Of a stretch of DNA of 64,000 bases, positions 44,361 to 53,564 are shown in pieces. The number at the start of each line of letters is the position of its first letter. Positions within the stretch are counted from its first letter, which is position 1. The translations under genes were made by a program, and so were the position numbers. The notes beneath the pieces are model-generated. The model saw only the letters and a program-made list of their open reading frames with translations, searched no databases and was not told where the DNA came from. Source of the DNA: Pseudomonas baetica (GTDB lineage Bacteria > Pseudomonadota > Gammaproteobacteria > Pseudomonadales > Pseudomonadaceae); contig NZ_PHHE01000001.1 in NCBI RefSeq assembly GCF_002813455.1, positions 3,833,001 through 3,897,000 of the forward strand, written 5' to 3'.

Positions 44361-45352
44361 GCGGGCACGCGCGCCAGCCATCGTGGTATGCGACGTTCCA
44401 GGTAATAGCCGGGCTGACGAATCGAACCGTCGACAAAGCCGACATGCCCGCCGCGTGCCTGCAATTCGAAGGCGGTTGAAGCCGACAGCTCACTGGCCTG
44501 CGGCAGACTGTGCGGGAACACGAAGGGATCGTCTGCGGCCTGAATGATCAGGGTCGGCGTGCGAATCTCGCCGAGAAAGTAGCGGCTTGAAGCGCGGCGG
44601 TAGTAATCCTCGGCATCCTCAAATCCGTGCAACGGCGCGGTCACCCGGCCATCGAAATCCCAGAAGGTGCGCATGTTTTCCAGCGAGCCAAGGGCTGCCA
44701 GTGCGGCGAGTCCGTCTTCACGCCCGTCATGTTGAAACTGCCGTTGCTTGTTCTTGATGTAGGCGAGCATCTCGCGCATGAAGTGCGCCTGATAGACCTT
44801 GGAAAACCCCCGGCCGATGCGGTCGGCGCATTGGTCGAGTCGAAACGGCACCGACACCGCCACCGCGCCGAGTACGCCACTGTCGCTGCCGGTTTCCCCG
44901 AGGTGTTTGAGCAGCACGTTGCCGCCCAGGGAGTAGCCCACGGCATACAACGGCGCCAACGGGCGTTTGGCGCGCAGATGCCTGATGGTTTCGGCGAGGT
45001 CTTCGCTGGCGCCAGAATGGTAGCTGCGTGGCAACAGATTCGGCTCGCCCGAGCAACCACGCCAGTTCAGCGCGACGCTGGCCCAGCCTTGATCGGCCAA
45101 CGTTTTCTGGATGCCGGCTACGTAAGGCGAATTGGAGGAACCGGTCAATCCATGCAGTACCAGCACCAACGGCGCATCGGCTGTGTGCGAACCATGCCAG
45201 TCGAGGTCAAGAAAATCGCCATCCTCAAGCCACAGGCGTTCGCGTTCACGTTCGATATGTACGGTTTTGCGCCACAGCGGCCCCCACAAGGTTTGCAGGT
45301 GCGGATTGCCGAGGCCGAAGGCGGGGTTGAAGTGTTCTGAAGGAGCGGACAC
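44357..45352 (-). CDS. YheT-family alpha/beta hydrolase
   Basis: 331-residue alpha/beta hydrolase of the YheT/ABHD1-3 group. The oxyanion segment is LVLHGLTGSSNSPY, the nucleophile serine is in AVGYSLGGNVLLKHLG, and the C-terminal histidine is in RGGHVGFVDG. The GTG at 45352, with CGAGAA 5 bases upstream, gives the family-like start SAPSEHFNPAFGLGNPH; an ATG 16 codons earlier (45400) is possible. Probable esterase of unknown substrate. 4-bp overlap with the AraC gene. Confidence 0.86.
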   Translation of the reverse strand: MSAPSEHFNPAFGLGNPHLQTLWGPLWRKTVHIERERERLWLEDGDFLDLDWHGSHTADAPLVLVLHGLTGSSNSPYVAGIQKTLADQGWASVALNWRGCSGEPNLLPRSYHSGASEDLAETIRHLRAKRPLAPLYAVGYSLGGNVLLKHLGETGSDSGVLGAVAVSVPFRLDQCADRIGRGFSKVYQAHFMREMLAYIKNKQRQFQHDGREDGLAALAALGSLENMRTFWDFDGRVTAPLHGFEDAEDYYRRASSRYFLGEIRTPTLIIQAADDPFVFPHSLPQASELSASTAFELQARGGHVGFVDGSIRQPGYYLERRIPRWLARVPA

Positions 45353-45415
45353 GAGGGTTCTCGATGCAGAGCGGCGACCTTGCTGGAAGGGGCGCCGCAT
45401 ATTCAGGCCGGTCGG

Positions 45416-46030
45416 TTAACCGGCGATCTCTGCCGTACGTTGCCACAGCGCGTAGTAAACCCGGCCGGATTTCTGTTCGCGGTGCAGGCGCCAGTTGCCT
45501 GGCAGGCCGAGGGTCGACGGCGCGGTTTCGCTTTCAGTGTAGATCCACGAGTCCGGCGCAAGCCACTGGCGTTCTTCGAGCAAGGTGCACACCGCCGGCA
45601 GCAGGTTCTGGTTGAACGGCGGATCGAGGAACACCAGGTCGAACGCAGTCGCGGTCTGGGTTTCCAGGTAGCGCAACGCGTCGGCGGTCTGCACCTGGCC
45701 ATTGGTGCATCGCAGGGTGCCAAGGTGTTCTTTGAGGCTGGAGACCGCAATATTGCTGGCATCCAGTGCCTGTCCCGTGGCCGCGCCCCGGGACAGCGCT
45801 TCGAGGAACAGCGCACCGCTGCCAGCGAACGGGTCGAGCACCTTGGCCCCTTCAACGTACGGCGCTAGCCAGTTGAACAGGGTTTCACGCACGCGATCAG
45901 GTGTCGGGCGCAGGCCCGGCGCGTCGGGGAAGCTCAGCTTGCGACTGCGCCATTGGCCGCCAATGATGCGTAACTGGTTCACACCATTGTGGACATTTTG
46001 CGCAGGTTTTTTGGGGGATCGAGTTGCCAT
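45416..46030 (-). CDS. rsmD: 16S rRNA m2G966 methyltransferase
   Basis: 204-residue SAM-dependent enzyme. Motif I KVLDPFAGSGALFLEALSRGA and the catalytic DPPF in FLDPPFNQN identify it as RsmD, which methylates G966 of 16S rRNA. The N-terminal RIIGGQWRSRKLSFP is typical. Its start overlaps by one base the stop of the second M16 gene, so it is the last of a three-gene operon. Confidence 0.95.
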   Translation of the reverse strand: MATRSPKKPAQNVHNGVNQLRIIGGQWRSRKLSFPDAPGLRPTPDRVRETLFNWLAPYVEGAKVLDPFAGSGALFLEALSRGAATGQALDASNIAVSSLKEHLGTLRCTNGQVQTADALRYLETQTATAFDLVFLDPPFNQNLLPAVCTLLEERQWLAPDSWIYTESETAPSTLGLPGNWRLHREQKSGRVYYALWQRTAEIAG

Positions 46031-47520
46031 TAATGCTCCGGAACCCCGAGCGGTTGCTCGGCAGGTTTATCAGATGGGGCCGGTAACGGCTTTTGCGGCA
46101 CGGTCGGGCCAGCAGTGACGATGACCATTTTGTCCGTGCTCAGGTGTTTGTTCAGGGCGTCGCGGACTTGCTCCACGGTCAGGCTCTGCGACTGCTTCAT
46201 GAAGTCGTCCAGATAGCTCAACGGCAGATTATAAAAGCCCATGGCACCGAGTTGGCCGACGATGTCGGCGTTGCTCGCGGTGGACAGCGGGAAGCTGCCA
46301 GCCAGTTCGCGCTTGGCGTCGTCGAGTTCTTTCTGCGTCGGGCCGGTTTTCAGGTAGTCGGCGAGTACGTCCTGCACCAGTTTCAGGGTGCCTTCGCTCA
46401 TTTGCGCGCGGGTCTGCAGGTTGATCATGAACGGGCCACGGGCCTGCATCGGGCTGAAACCCGAATACACACCGTAGGTGAGGCCGCGTTTCTCGCGCAC
46501 TTCGCTCATCAGACGAGTACCGAAACCACCGCCGCCGAGGATCTGGTTGCCCATCGACAGTGCAGCGTAATCCGGGTCGTCACGGTCGATGCCCAGTTGC
46601 GCGAGCATCAGGTTGGTCTGCTTCGACGGAAACTCGATATGGCCAGTGCTGGCTTTCGGCTCCTGCGGCTGAGCGATCTTCGCCAGCGCCGGACCCTTCG
46701 GCAGGGCGGCGGACACCTGATTGGCAATCGCCTCGGCGTCAGCGCGAGACAAGTCGCCGACCAGCGCGATCACCACATTGCCGGCGGCGTATGCCTTGGC
46801 GTGGAACTCACGCAGTTGCGCGAGGGTGATCTTCGGCACGCTTTGCGGATTGCCGTCGCTGGAATGCGCGTACGGGTGATCGCCATACAGACGCTTCATC
46901 AGTTCGAGGCTGGCGAGTTTGCCGGGGTTCTGCTTCTGGTATTCGAACCCGGCGAGCATCTGGTTCTTGATGCGCGCGAACGAGTCGGCCGGGAAGGTTG
47001 GTTTGCCCACCACTTCCGAGAACAGCTTCAGCGCCGGCTCACGTTGCTCGGCGGCACTCAGGCTACGCAACGAAGCCAGCGCCATGTCCTTGAACGCACC
47101 GTTGCCGAAATCTGCACCCAGGCCTTCGAAGCCTTGAGCGATGGCGCCGACGTCCTTGCCAGCAACGCCTTCGTTGAGCATCGCGTTGGTCAGCACTGCC
47201 AGGCCCGGCGCGTTGCCGTCCTGACTGCTGCCAGCGGAAAAGATCAGGCGCATGTCGAACATCGGCAGCTCGTGAGCCTCGACGAACAGCACCTTGGCGC
47301 CTTCGGCGGTGTTCCAGGTCTGCACATCGAGCTTGCGGCTGGCCGGGGCTTTACCGTCGAGTTCGGCCAGTGATTGCAGCTTTTGGCTGGACTTGGCGTT
47401 GTCCAGCGCTTCGCTGGCCTTGCTGTCAGCGCTTGGCGACAGATAGACAGCAGCGGAGCCGATCACGGCGACCGCAATCAGGCCGAGCAAAAACAGGCGT
47501 GGGGTTTTGCGCTCACTCAT
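46030..47520 (-). CDS. M16-family peptidase-like protein without zinc motif
   Basis: 496-residue partner of the neighbouring zinc protease. A membrane anchor or signal helix is at residues 9-27 (LFLLGLIAVAVIGSAAVYL). The M16 fold is recognisable (LIFSAGSSQDGNAPGLA, GDLSRADAEAIANQV, GGGGFGTRLMSEVREKRGLTYG), but where the HxxEH motif should be the sequence reads TNAMLN, so it cannot bind zinc itself. Such inactive M16 subunits pair with the active one. Overlaps the active subunit gene by 8 bases. Confidence 0.9.
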   Translation of the reverse strand: MSERKTPRLFLLGLIAVAVIGSAAVYLSPSADSKASEALDNAKSSQKLQSLAELDGKAPASRKLDVQTWNTAEGAKVLFVEAHELPMFDMRLIFSAGSSQDGNAPGLAVLTNAMLNEGVAGKDVGAIAQGFEGLGADFGNGAFKDMALASLRSLSAAEQREPALKLFSEVVGKPTFPADSFARIKNQMLAGFEYQKQNPGKLASLELMKRLYGDHPYAHSSDGNPQSVPKITLAQLREFHAKAYAAGNVVIALVGDLSRADAEAIANQVSAALPKGPALAKIAQPQEPKASTGHIEFPSKQTNLMLAQLGIDRDDPDYAALSMGNQILGGGGFGTRLMSEVREKRGLTYGVYSGFSPMQARGPFMINLQTRAQMSEGTLKLVQDVLADYLKTGPTQKELDDAKRELAGSFPLSTASNADIVGQLGAMGFYNLPLSYLDDFMKQSQSLTVEQVRDALNKHLSTDKMVIVTAGPTVPQKPLPAPSDKPAEQPLGVPEH

Positions 47521-48868
47521 GAGTCGTCTCCAGTGGCAGGACGTGGGCGACGCTGAGACGTTCGCGGGTGAAGTACAGCTTGGCGGCATTCTGGATGTCT
47601 TGCGGGGTCACGCTTTCCAGATCGGCGAGTTCGGTGTCCATCAGTTTCCATGACAGACCCACCGTCTCCAATTGGCCGATGGCGGTGGCCTGGCTGGTGA
47701 TCGAGTCACGTTCGTAGACCAGGCCGGCAATCACCTGGGCCCGCACGCGTTCCAGCTCTTCGGCGGACGGTGCAGTGGTTTTCAACTGGTCCAGCAGTTT
47801 CCACAGACCAGCCTCGGCTTGCGCCATGGTCTTTTTCTTCTGGGTGTTCGGCGTAGCCGACAGGGTGAACAGGCTGTCGCCGCGGGTGTAGGCGTCATAG
47901 CTCGACGAGCCGCCGGACACCAGCTCTTCGCCGCGCTCCAGTTGCGTCGGGATGCGACCGCTATAACCGCCGTCGAGCAGCGCCGAGATCAGGCGCAGGG
48001 CATTGACCGAGCGTTTGTCTTCGGCGGTAGCAATGCTCGGCACGTTGAAACCGAGCATCAGGCTCGGCAGTTGGGTCTGCACATGCAGGGTGATCTGCCG
48101 TTCGCCGGGTTCGGCCAGTTCCAGCGGTTGCTTCGCTGGAGGCACATCGCGTTTGGCGATGGGCCCGAAATAACGCTGGGCGAGGGTTTTCACTTCATCC
48201 GGGGTGACGTCGCCGACCACCACCAGCGTGGCGTTGTTCGGCACATACCAGGACTGATACCAGTGACGCAGCTCTTCGACCTTCATCCGGTCCAGGTCTG
48301 CCATCCAGCCGATGGTCGGCGTGTGGTAGCCGCTGGCCGGGTAGGCCATCGCCTTATAGCGCTCGTAGGCTTTGGACATCGGCTTGTCATCGGTGCGTAG
48401 GCGGCGCTCTTCCTTGATGACTTCGATTTCCTTGGCGAACTCGTCGGCCGGCAAGCGCAGATTGGCCATGCGGTCGGCTTCCAGTTCGAAGGCCACGCCC
48501 AGGCGATCGCGGGCCAGCACCTGGTAATAAGCGGTGAAGTCGTCGCTGGTGAAGGCGTTCTCGTCGGCACCGAGGTCGCGCAGGATCAGCGAGGCTTCGC
48601 CGGGGCCGACTTTTTCGCTGCCCTTGAACATCATGTGCTCAAGCGCGTGGGACAGGCCGGTCTGGCCCGGGGTTTCGTAGCTGGAACCGACCTTGTACCA
48701 GACCTGCGATACCACCACCGGCGCGCGATGGTCTTCGCGCACGACGACCTTGAGGCCGTTGTCGAGGGTGAATTCGTGAGTCGGTTGCGGGTCGGCCGCC
48801 AGGGCCGAAAGGGGCAGGCAGACTGTGCTGAGCAGCAGGCCTGCAGCGCGGCGGGCTAGAGCATTCAT
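47513..48868 (-). CDS. M16-family zinc metalloprotease
   Basis: 451-residue pitrilysin-type protease of the cell envelope. A signal peptide (MNALARRAAGLLLSTVC..ALAAD) is cut after ALA near residue 24. The zinc motif HALEHMMFKG has the HxxEH signature, and the downstream glutamate lies in EADRMANL. The R/Y pair at the C-terminal half is conserved in form. The ATG at 48868 gives the signal peptide directly; longer frames would add about 30 residues ahead of it. First gene of the M16-M16-rsmD operon. Confidence 0.92.
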   Translation of the reverse strand: MNALARRAAGLLLSTVCLPLSALAADPQPTHEFTLDNGLKVVVREDHRAPVVVSQVWYKVGSSYETPGQTGLSHALEHMMFKGSEKVGPGEASLILRDLGADENAFTSDDFTAYYQVLARDRLGVAFELEADRMANLRLPADEFAKEIEVIKEERRLRTDDKPMSKAYERYKAMAYPASGYHTPTIGWMADLDRMKVEELRHWYQSWYVPNNATLVVVGDVTPDEVKTLAQRYFGPIAKRDVPPAKQPLELAEPGERQITLHVQTQLPSLMLGFNVPSIATAEDKRSVNALRLISALLDGGYSGRIPTQLERGEELVSGGSSSYDAYTRGDSLFTLSATPNTQKKKTMAQAEAGLWKLLDQLKTTAPSAEELERVRAQVIAGLVYERDSITSQATAIGQLETVGLSWKLMDTELADLESVTPQDIQNAAKLYFTRERLSVAHVLPLETTHE

Positions 48869-49213
48869 TCGTTTTTTAACCTGTTGGGCTGCCCGCTTGG
48901 TCTTAGCGTCGGCGGGCGAGAGGGTGCTAGGATACTGATCCGTTTTACTGGCGGCCACGCCTATCAGGCCTCTGATCGCTCGATAGGTTGTATGGGTTTC
49001 CGGCAGAAGCTTTGAGTTTGTCAGCTAAACTCTGCGTTTTCGCCGACGATGCCGTTCCAGTCCTTCGTAATAATCGACCTTTGAGGTGTCCTTGGCGCCT
49101 CGACAAAATGTTGCGCGTGAACAAGCTGGATGAAACACAGTCTGTTCTGCATCGAATATTTATTTGCCGGGGCGCCCTTATGGCGCGTCGCTACCGTGAG
49201 ATAGCCGTCCTCC
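48869..49213. other. Divergent promoter region of M16 operon and ftsY
   Basis: 345 bases without a convincing gene; short open frames in it lack ribosome-binding sites. GC drops around 48905-49060. It should hold back-to-back promoters for the protease operon and the ftsYEX operon. No repeat or terminator seen. Confidence 0.5.
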
Positions 49214-50704
49214 ATGTTTGGTTCCAACGACGACAAGAAGACCCCAGCTGCGGCTGGCGAGAAGAAAAGCCTGTTCGGATGGCTGCGTAAGAAACCGCAG
49301 GAACCCGTCGTCGAACAGCCGCCCGCGATTCCTGAACCGGCCCCGGCGCCGGCTCCGGTAATAGAAGAAGAGCCGGCACCGATCGTTCTGCCGATTGCCG
49401 AGCCGGTGCTGCAACCGGCGGCCGAGCTTAAGCCTGAGCCGGAAGTGGTTGCCGAGTTGCCACTGACCCCGGTTGCAGAGCCGTGGCTGACCTTACCGGT
49501 GGCTGAAGAGCCGGTGGCACTGGTGGAAGAGGCCGCACCCCATGTGACGCCGCCAATTCCTGCGCCTGCCGCGTTTGTTCCCGAGGTCGCTCCGGCGCCG
49601 GTGGTTGAACCGGTTGTCGAGCCTGCGCCGGTTGCTCCAGAGCCGGTTGCCCCGGTTTTCGTTGCGCCGGTCGTTCAACAACCTGAGCCAGCACCCGTCG
49701 TCGTTGCGCCGGTTGTGCCGGTTGAAGTGCCAGTCGAGACGCCTGTCGAAGCCCCGCGCACCGAGGAAACCAAAGCCGGTTTCTTCGCCCGCCTCAAGCA
49801 AGGCCTGTCGAAAACCAGCGCCAGCATCGGCGAGGGCATGGCCAGCCTGTTCCTCGGCCGCAAAACCATCGACGACGACTTGCTCGACGACCTCGAAACC
49901 CGTCTGCTGACCGCCGACGTAGGCGTCGAAGCCACCACGCAGATCATCCAGCGCCTGACCCAGAAGGTCGCTCGCAAGGAGCTGGCCGACGCCGACGCGT
50001 TGTACAAATCCCTGCAGGCCGAGCTGGCTGCGATGCTCAAACCGGTCGAGCAGCCGCTGAAAATCGTTTCGCAGAACAAACCGTTCGTGATCCTCGTGGT
50101 CGGCGTCAACGGCGCCGGCAAGACCACCACCATCGGCAAACTGGCGAAGAAGCTGCAACTGGAAGGCAAGAAAGTCATGCTCGCCGCCGGTGACACCTTC
50201 CGCGCCGCCGCTGTGGAGCAATTGCAGGTCTGGGGTGAACGCAACAAGATTCCTGTGATCGCCCAGCACACCGGCGCCGATTCGGCTTCGGTGATCTTCG
50301 ACGCCGTGCAAGCCGCCAAGGCCCGTGGCATCGACGTGCTGATCGCCGACACCGCCGGTCGTCTGCACACCAAAGACAACCTGATGGAAGAACTGAAAAA
50401 GGTTCGCCGGGTAATCGGTAAGCTCGACGCCGACGCGCCGCACGAAGTGCTGCTGGTGCTCGACGCTGGCACCGGCCAGAACGCCATCAACCAGGCCAAG
50501 CAATTCAACCAGACCGTCGAACTGACCGGCCTGGCGCTGACCAAGCTCGACGGTACCGCCAAGGGTGGGGTGATTTTCGCCCTGGCCAAGCAGTTCGGTC
50601 TGCCGATCCGCTACATCGGCGTCGGTGAAGGCATCGACGATTTGCGTACCTTTGAAGCCGAACCCTTTGTCCAGGCATTGTTTGCCGAGCGGGAGCGTTC
50701 ATGA
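49214..50704 (+). CDS. ftsY: Signal recognition particle receptor FtsY
   Basis: 496-residue SRP receptor GTPase that docks ribosomes making membrane proteins. The C-terminal NG domain starts near residue 190 (EETKAGFFARLKQGLSKTS) and has G1 GVNGAGKTTTIGKL, DTAGR and TKLDGTAKGG. The N-terminal A domain, residues 35-185, is unusually long and consists of irregular Pro-Ala-Val-Glu repeats (PAPVVEP, PEPVAPV type), acidic and disordered. Its end overlaps ftsE by 4 bases. Confidence 0.96.
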   Translation: MFGSNDDKKTPAAAGEKKSLFGWLRKKPQEPVVEQPPAIPEPAPAPAPVIEEEPAPIVLPIAEPVLQPAAELKPEPEVVAELPLTPVAEPWLTLPVAEEPVALVEEAAPHVTPPIPAPAAFVPEVAPAPVVEPVVEPAPVAPEPVAPVFVAPVVQQPEPAPVVVAPVVPVEVPVETPVEAPRTEETKAGFFARLKQGLSKTSASIGEGMASLFLGRKTIDDDLLDDLETRLLTADVGVEATTQIIQRLTQKVARKELADADALYKSLQAELAAMLKPVEQPLKIVSQNKPFVILVVGVNGAGKTTTIGKLAKKLQLEGKKVMLAAGDTFRAAAVEQLQVWGERNKIPVIAQHTGADSASVIFDAVQAAKARGIDVLIADTAGRLHTKDNLMEELKKVRRVIGKLDADAPHEVLLVLDAGTGQNAINQAKQFNQTVELTGLALTKLDGTAKGGVIFALAKQFGLPIRYIGVGEGIDDLRTFEAEPFVQALFAERERS

Positions 50705-51372
50705 TTCGTTTCGAACAGGTCGGTAAACGCTACCCGAACGGTCACGTCGGCTTGCATGAGCTGAGCTTTCGAGTCCGTCGTGGCGAGTTCTTGTTTGTCA
50801 CCGGCCATTCCGGCGCCGGTAAATCCACGCTGTTGCGCCTGTTGCTGGCAATGGAACGTCCGACCAGCGGCAAGCTGCTGCTGGCCGGGCAAGACCTGAG
50901 CACCATCAGCAACGCACAGATTCCGTTCCTGCGTCGGCAGATCGGCGTGGTGTTCCAGAATCACCAGTTGCTGTTCGATCGCACGGTGTTCAACAACGTC
51001 GCGTTGCCGCTGCAGATTCTCGGGCTGTCCAAGGCCGAGATCGCCAAGCGTGTGGACTCGGCGCTGGAGCGCGTGGCGCTGTCGGATAAAACCGATCTGT
51101 ACCCGGGCGACCTGTCCACCGGTCAGCAACAACGCGTCGGCATTGCCCGCGCCATCGTTCACCGCCCGGCCTTGCTGCTGGCGGACGAACCGACCGGTAA
51201 CCTCGACCCGCGCCTGGCGGCCGAGATCATGGGCGTGTTCGAAGACATCAACCGGCTGGGCACCAGCGTGCTGATCGCCAGTCACGACCTGGCACTGATC
51301 GCGCGCATGCGTCACCGCATGCTGACCTTGCAACGCGGTCGATTGATCGGCGACGGGGAGGCAGGCGAATGA
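50701..51372 (+). CDS. ftsE: Cell division ATP-binding protein FtsE
   Basis: 223-residue ABC ATPase. The Walker A is GHSGAGKST near residue 36, the signature LSTGQQQR, and the Walker B LLLADEPTGNLD. With FtsX it controls peptidoglycan hydrolases at the septum. ATG at 50701 overlaps the ftsY stop, and its end overlaps ftsX (ATGA at 51369), a tightly coupled operon as in most gammaproteobacteria. Confidence 0.97.
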   Translation: MIRFEQVGKRYPNGHVGLHELSFRVRRGEFLFVTGHSGAGKSTLLRLLLAMERPTSGKLLLAGQDLSTISNAQIPFLRRQIGVVFQNHQLLFDRTVFNNVALPLQILGLSKAEIAKRVDSALERVALSDKTDLYPGDLSTGQQQRVGIARAIVHRPALLLADEPTGNLDPRLAAEIMGVFEDINRLGTSVLIASHDLALIARMRHRMLTLQRGRLIGDGEAGE

Positions 51373-52394
51373 GTGCGACACGCAGTCCGAAGGTTTCCGA
51401 GCGCGTGGCCCCCAAGGCCGCCGATCCGCAACCGGCGAAGAAGAAAAAACATGACGATGATGACGGGCCGGACTTCGCCACGCTGTTCCGCGCCTGGGTC
51501 GAAAGCCATCGCGCCAGCCTGCTCGACAGCCTGCGTCGTCTGGGCAAACAGCCAATCGGCAGCTTTTTCACCTGCATGGTGATGGCTGTGGCGCTGAGCC
51601 TGCCGATGGGCTTGTCGCTGCTGCTCAACAACGTCGAACGTCTGGGCGGTTCGTGGCAGCGTGCGGCGCAGATTTCGCTGTATCTGCAACTCGATGCCAG
51701 CCCAGCGCAGGGCGAGGCGTTGCGCGAGCAGATCAAAGGCATGCCTGGCGTAGCTGATGCCGAATATGTCGGCCGCGATCAGGCGTTGGAAGAGTTCCAG
51801 CAGCAGTCCGGCTTGGGCGAAGCCCTGCGCGAGTTGCCGGAAAACCCGTTGCCGGGCGTAGTGCTGGTCACGCCGAACGAAGTTGACAAGTCGACCCTGG
51901 AAGCATTAAGACAAAAACTTTCCGAGCTGCCCAAGGTACAACAGGCGCAACTTGATCTAGTCTGGGTCGAGCGTCTGGCTGCCATCCTCAAGCTTGGTGA
52001 TCGTTTTGTCTTCGGTCTGACGGTGCTGCTGGTTTCTGCATTACTTTTGGTGATAGGCAATACCATTCGTCTTCATATTGAAAACCGCCGCACCGAGATA
52101 GAAGTGATTAAACTCGTCGGCGGCACTGACAGCTATGTGCGTCGCCCTTTCCTTTATATGGGCGCGTTGTATGGCTTCGGTGCGGGACTGTTGTCCTGGG
52201 GCGTATTGGCGTTCGGCCTGAACTGGCTGAACGATGCGGTGGTTGGACTGGCCGGCTTGTACGGCAGTGATTTCGCGCTGGCCGGAGTGCCAGTTGCCGA
52301 CGGTCTGTCGCTCTTGCTTGGCGCGGTGCTGTTGGGTTATATCGGTGCATGGATTGCAGTCGCACGTCATCTCAGGGAGCTGGCGCCGAAGTAG
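51369..52394 (+). CDS. ftsX: Cell division protein FtsX
   Basis: 341-residue membrane partner of FtsE. A basic cytoplasmic N-terminus with a poly-lysine stretch (PAKKKKHDDDD) is followed by one helix at about residues 65-90, a periplasmic domain of about 100 residues (which recruits an amidase activator in relatives), then three helices near 215-240, 265-290 and 305-330 as FtsX proteins have. 4-bp overlap with ftsE. Confidence 0.95.
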   Translation: MSATRSPKVSERVAPKAADPQPAKKKKHDDDDGPDFATLFRAWVESHRASLLDSLRRLGKQPIGSFFTCMVMAVALSLPMGLSLLLNNVERLGGSWQRAAQISLYLQLDASPAQGEALREQIKGMPGVADAEYVGRDQALEEFQQQSGLGEALRELPENPLPGVVLVTPNEVDKSTLEALRQKLSELPKVQQAQLDLVWVERLAAILKLGDRFVFGLTVLLVSALLLVIGNTIRLHIENRRTEIEVIKLVGGTDSYVRRPFLYMGALYGFGAGLLSWGVLAFGLNWLNDAVVGLAGLYGSDFALAGVPVADGLSLLLGAVLLGYIGAWIAVARHLRELAPK

Positions 52395-52510
52395 AATCTT
52401 TTTTGCGCGTGATTGGCCTTGCGGTTTTTTTGGGAACTTGTACTTGAGTTTCCGGTCAATTTTTCGCAGTGCCGAAAGGCGCGAGTTATGTAAGTGGGAG
52501 GTTTTTTCGT

Positions 52511-53365
52511 ATGACCAATTCTTTGCAACCTGCGTACGCGTTGGTTCCGGGTGCGAACCTGGAAGCCTATGTGCACACCGTGAACAGCATTCCATTGCTG
52601 ACCCCGGAGCAGGAGCGTGAACTGGCCGAGAGTCTCTACTATGAGCAGGATTTGGGGGCGGCTCGGCAGATGGTGCTCGCCCACCTGCGTTTTGTCGTAC
52701 ACATTGCCCGTAGCTATTCCGGCTACGGTCTGGCTCAGGCTGACCTGATCCAGGAAGGTAACGTCGGCCTGATGAAGGCTGTAAAGCGCTTCAACCCGGA
52801 AATGGGTGTGCGTCTGGTGTCGTTCGCCGTGCACTGGATCAAGGCGGAAATTCACGAGTTCATCCTGCGCAACTGGCGCATTGTGAAAGTCGCGACCACC
52901 AAGGCCCAGCGCAAGCTGTTCTTCAACCTGCGCAGCCAGAAGAAACGTCTGGCGTGGCTGAACAACGAAGAAGTCCACCGTGTGGCGGAAAGCCTCGGCG
53001 TCGAACCGCGGGAAGTGCGCGAGATGGAAAGTCGCCTGACCGGCCATGACATGGCCTTCGACCCGGCTGCGGAAGCGGACGACGACAGCGCTTTCCAGTC
53101 GCCGGCCAACTATCTGGAAGACCACCGGTACGACCCGGCGCGTCAACTGGAAGATGCCGACTGGAGCGACAACTCCAACCATAACCTGCATGAAGCACTG
53201 GAAGTGCTGGACGAACGCAGCCGTGACATCCTCTACCAGCGTTGGCTGGCAGAAGAAAAAGCCACGCTGCACGACCTGGCGCAGAAGTACAACGTGTCGG
53301 CCGAGCGTATTCGTCAGCTCGAGAAGAGCGCGATGAACAAACTCAAGTTGTCGATTGCCGCATAA
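52511..53365 (+). CDS. rpoH: Heat-shock sigma factor RpoH
   Basis: 284-residue sigma-32. Region 2 segments ([41 protein letters not shown]) and region 4 helix-turn-helix near the end ([20 protein letters not shown]) are clear, and the diagnostic RpoH box QRKLFFNLR is present. The ATG at 52511 has GGGAGG 9 bases upstream; an earlier ATG at 52469 in frame is rejected on homology. The 116-base leader after ftsX may hold its own promoters. Followed by a strong terminator. Confidence 0.97.
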   Translation: MTNSLQPAYALVPGANLEAYVHTVNSIPLLTPEQERELAESLYYEQDLGAARQMVLAHLRFVVHIARSYSGYGLAQADLIQEGNVGLMKAVKRFNPEMGVRLVSFAVHWIKAEIHEFILRNWRIVKVATTKAQRKLFFNLRSQKKRLAWLNNEEVHRVAESLGVEPREVREMESRLTGHDMAFDPAAEADDDSAFQSPANYLEDHRYDPARQLEDADWSDNSNHNLHEALEVLDERSRDILYQRWLAEEKATLHDLAQKYNVSAERIRQLEKSAMNKLKLSIAA

Positions 53366-53382
53366 CCGGTATTTCGGCAATA

Positions 53383-53417
53383 AAAAACGCCCCGATCAGC
53401 GATGATCGGGGCGTTTT
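53383..53417 (+). terminator. Rho-independent terminator of rpoH
   Basis: AACGCCCCGATCA and TGATCGGGGCGTT form a 13-bp stem with a GCGA loop, followed by TTC ATTT and preceded by an A-run, at 53385-53415. Confidence 0.9.
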
Positions 53418-53442
53418 CATTTGTGCGGACATGCTGGCCCCT

Positions 53443-53529
53443 GTGGGAGCGAGCCTGCTCGCGAAAGCGGTGTGTCAGTTTGCATTGATGTTTCTGGTAC
53501 ACCGCTTTCGCGAGCAGGCTGGCTCCCAC
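53443..53529. repeat. REPIN after rpoH
   Basis: Inverted pair; inner pairing CGGTGT/ACACCG extends the arms. The right unit has a single change (GGCTGGCTCCCAC). Confidence 0.93.
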
Positions 53530-53564
53530 ATGGGATTTTCAGGATTTGGAAGATTGGTGACTGG

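Noticed and set aside
52395..52510. ROSE-type RNA thermometer in the rpoH leader
   Set aside because: The ribosome-binding sequence GGGAGG is clear, but I cannot find a convincing anti-Shine-Dalgarno stem of the ROSE type by eye; a folding calculation would be needed.
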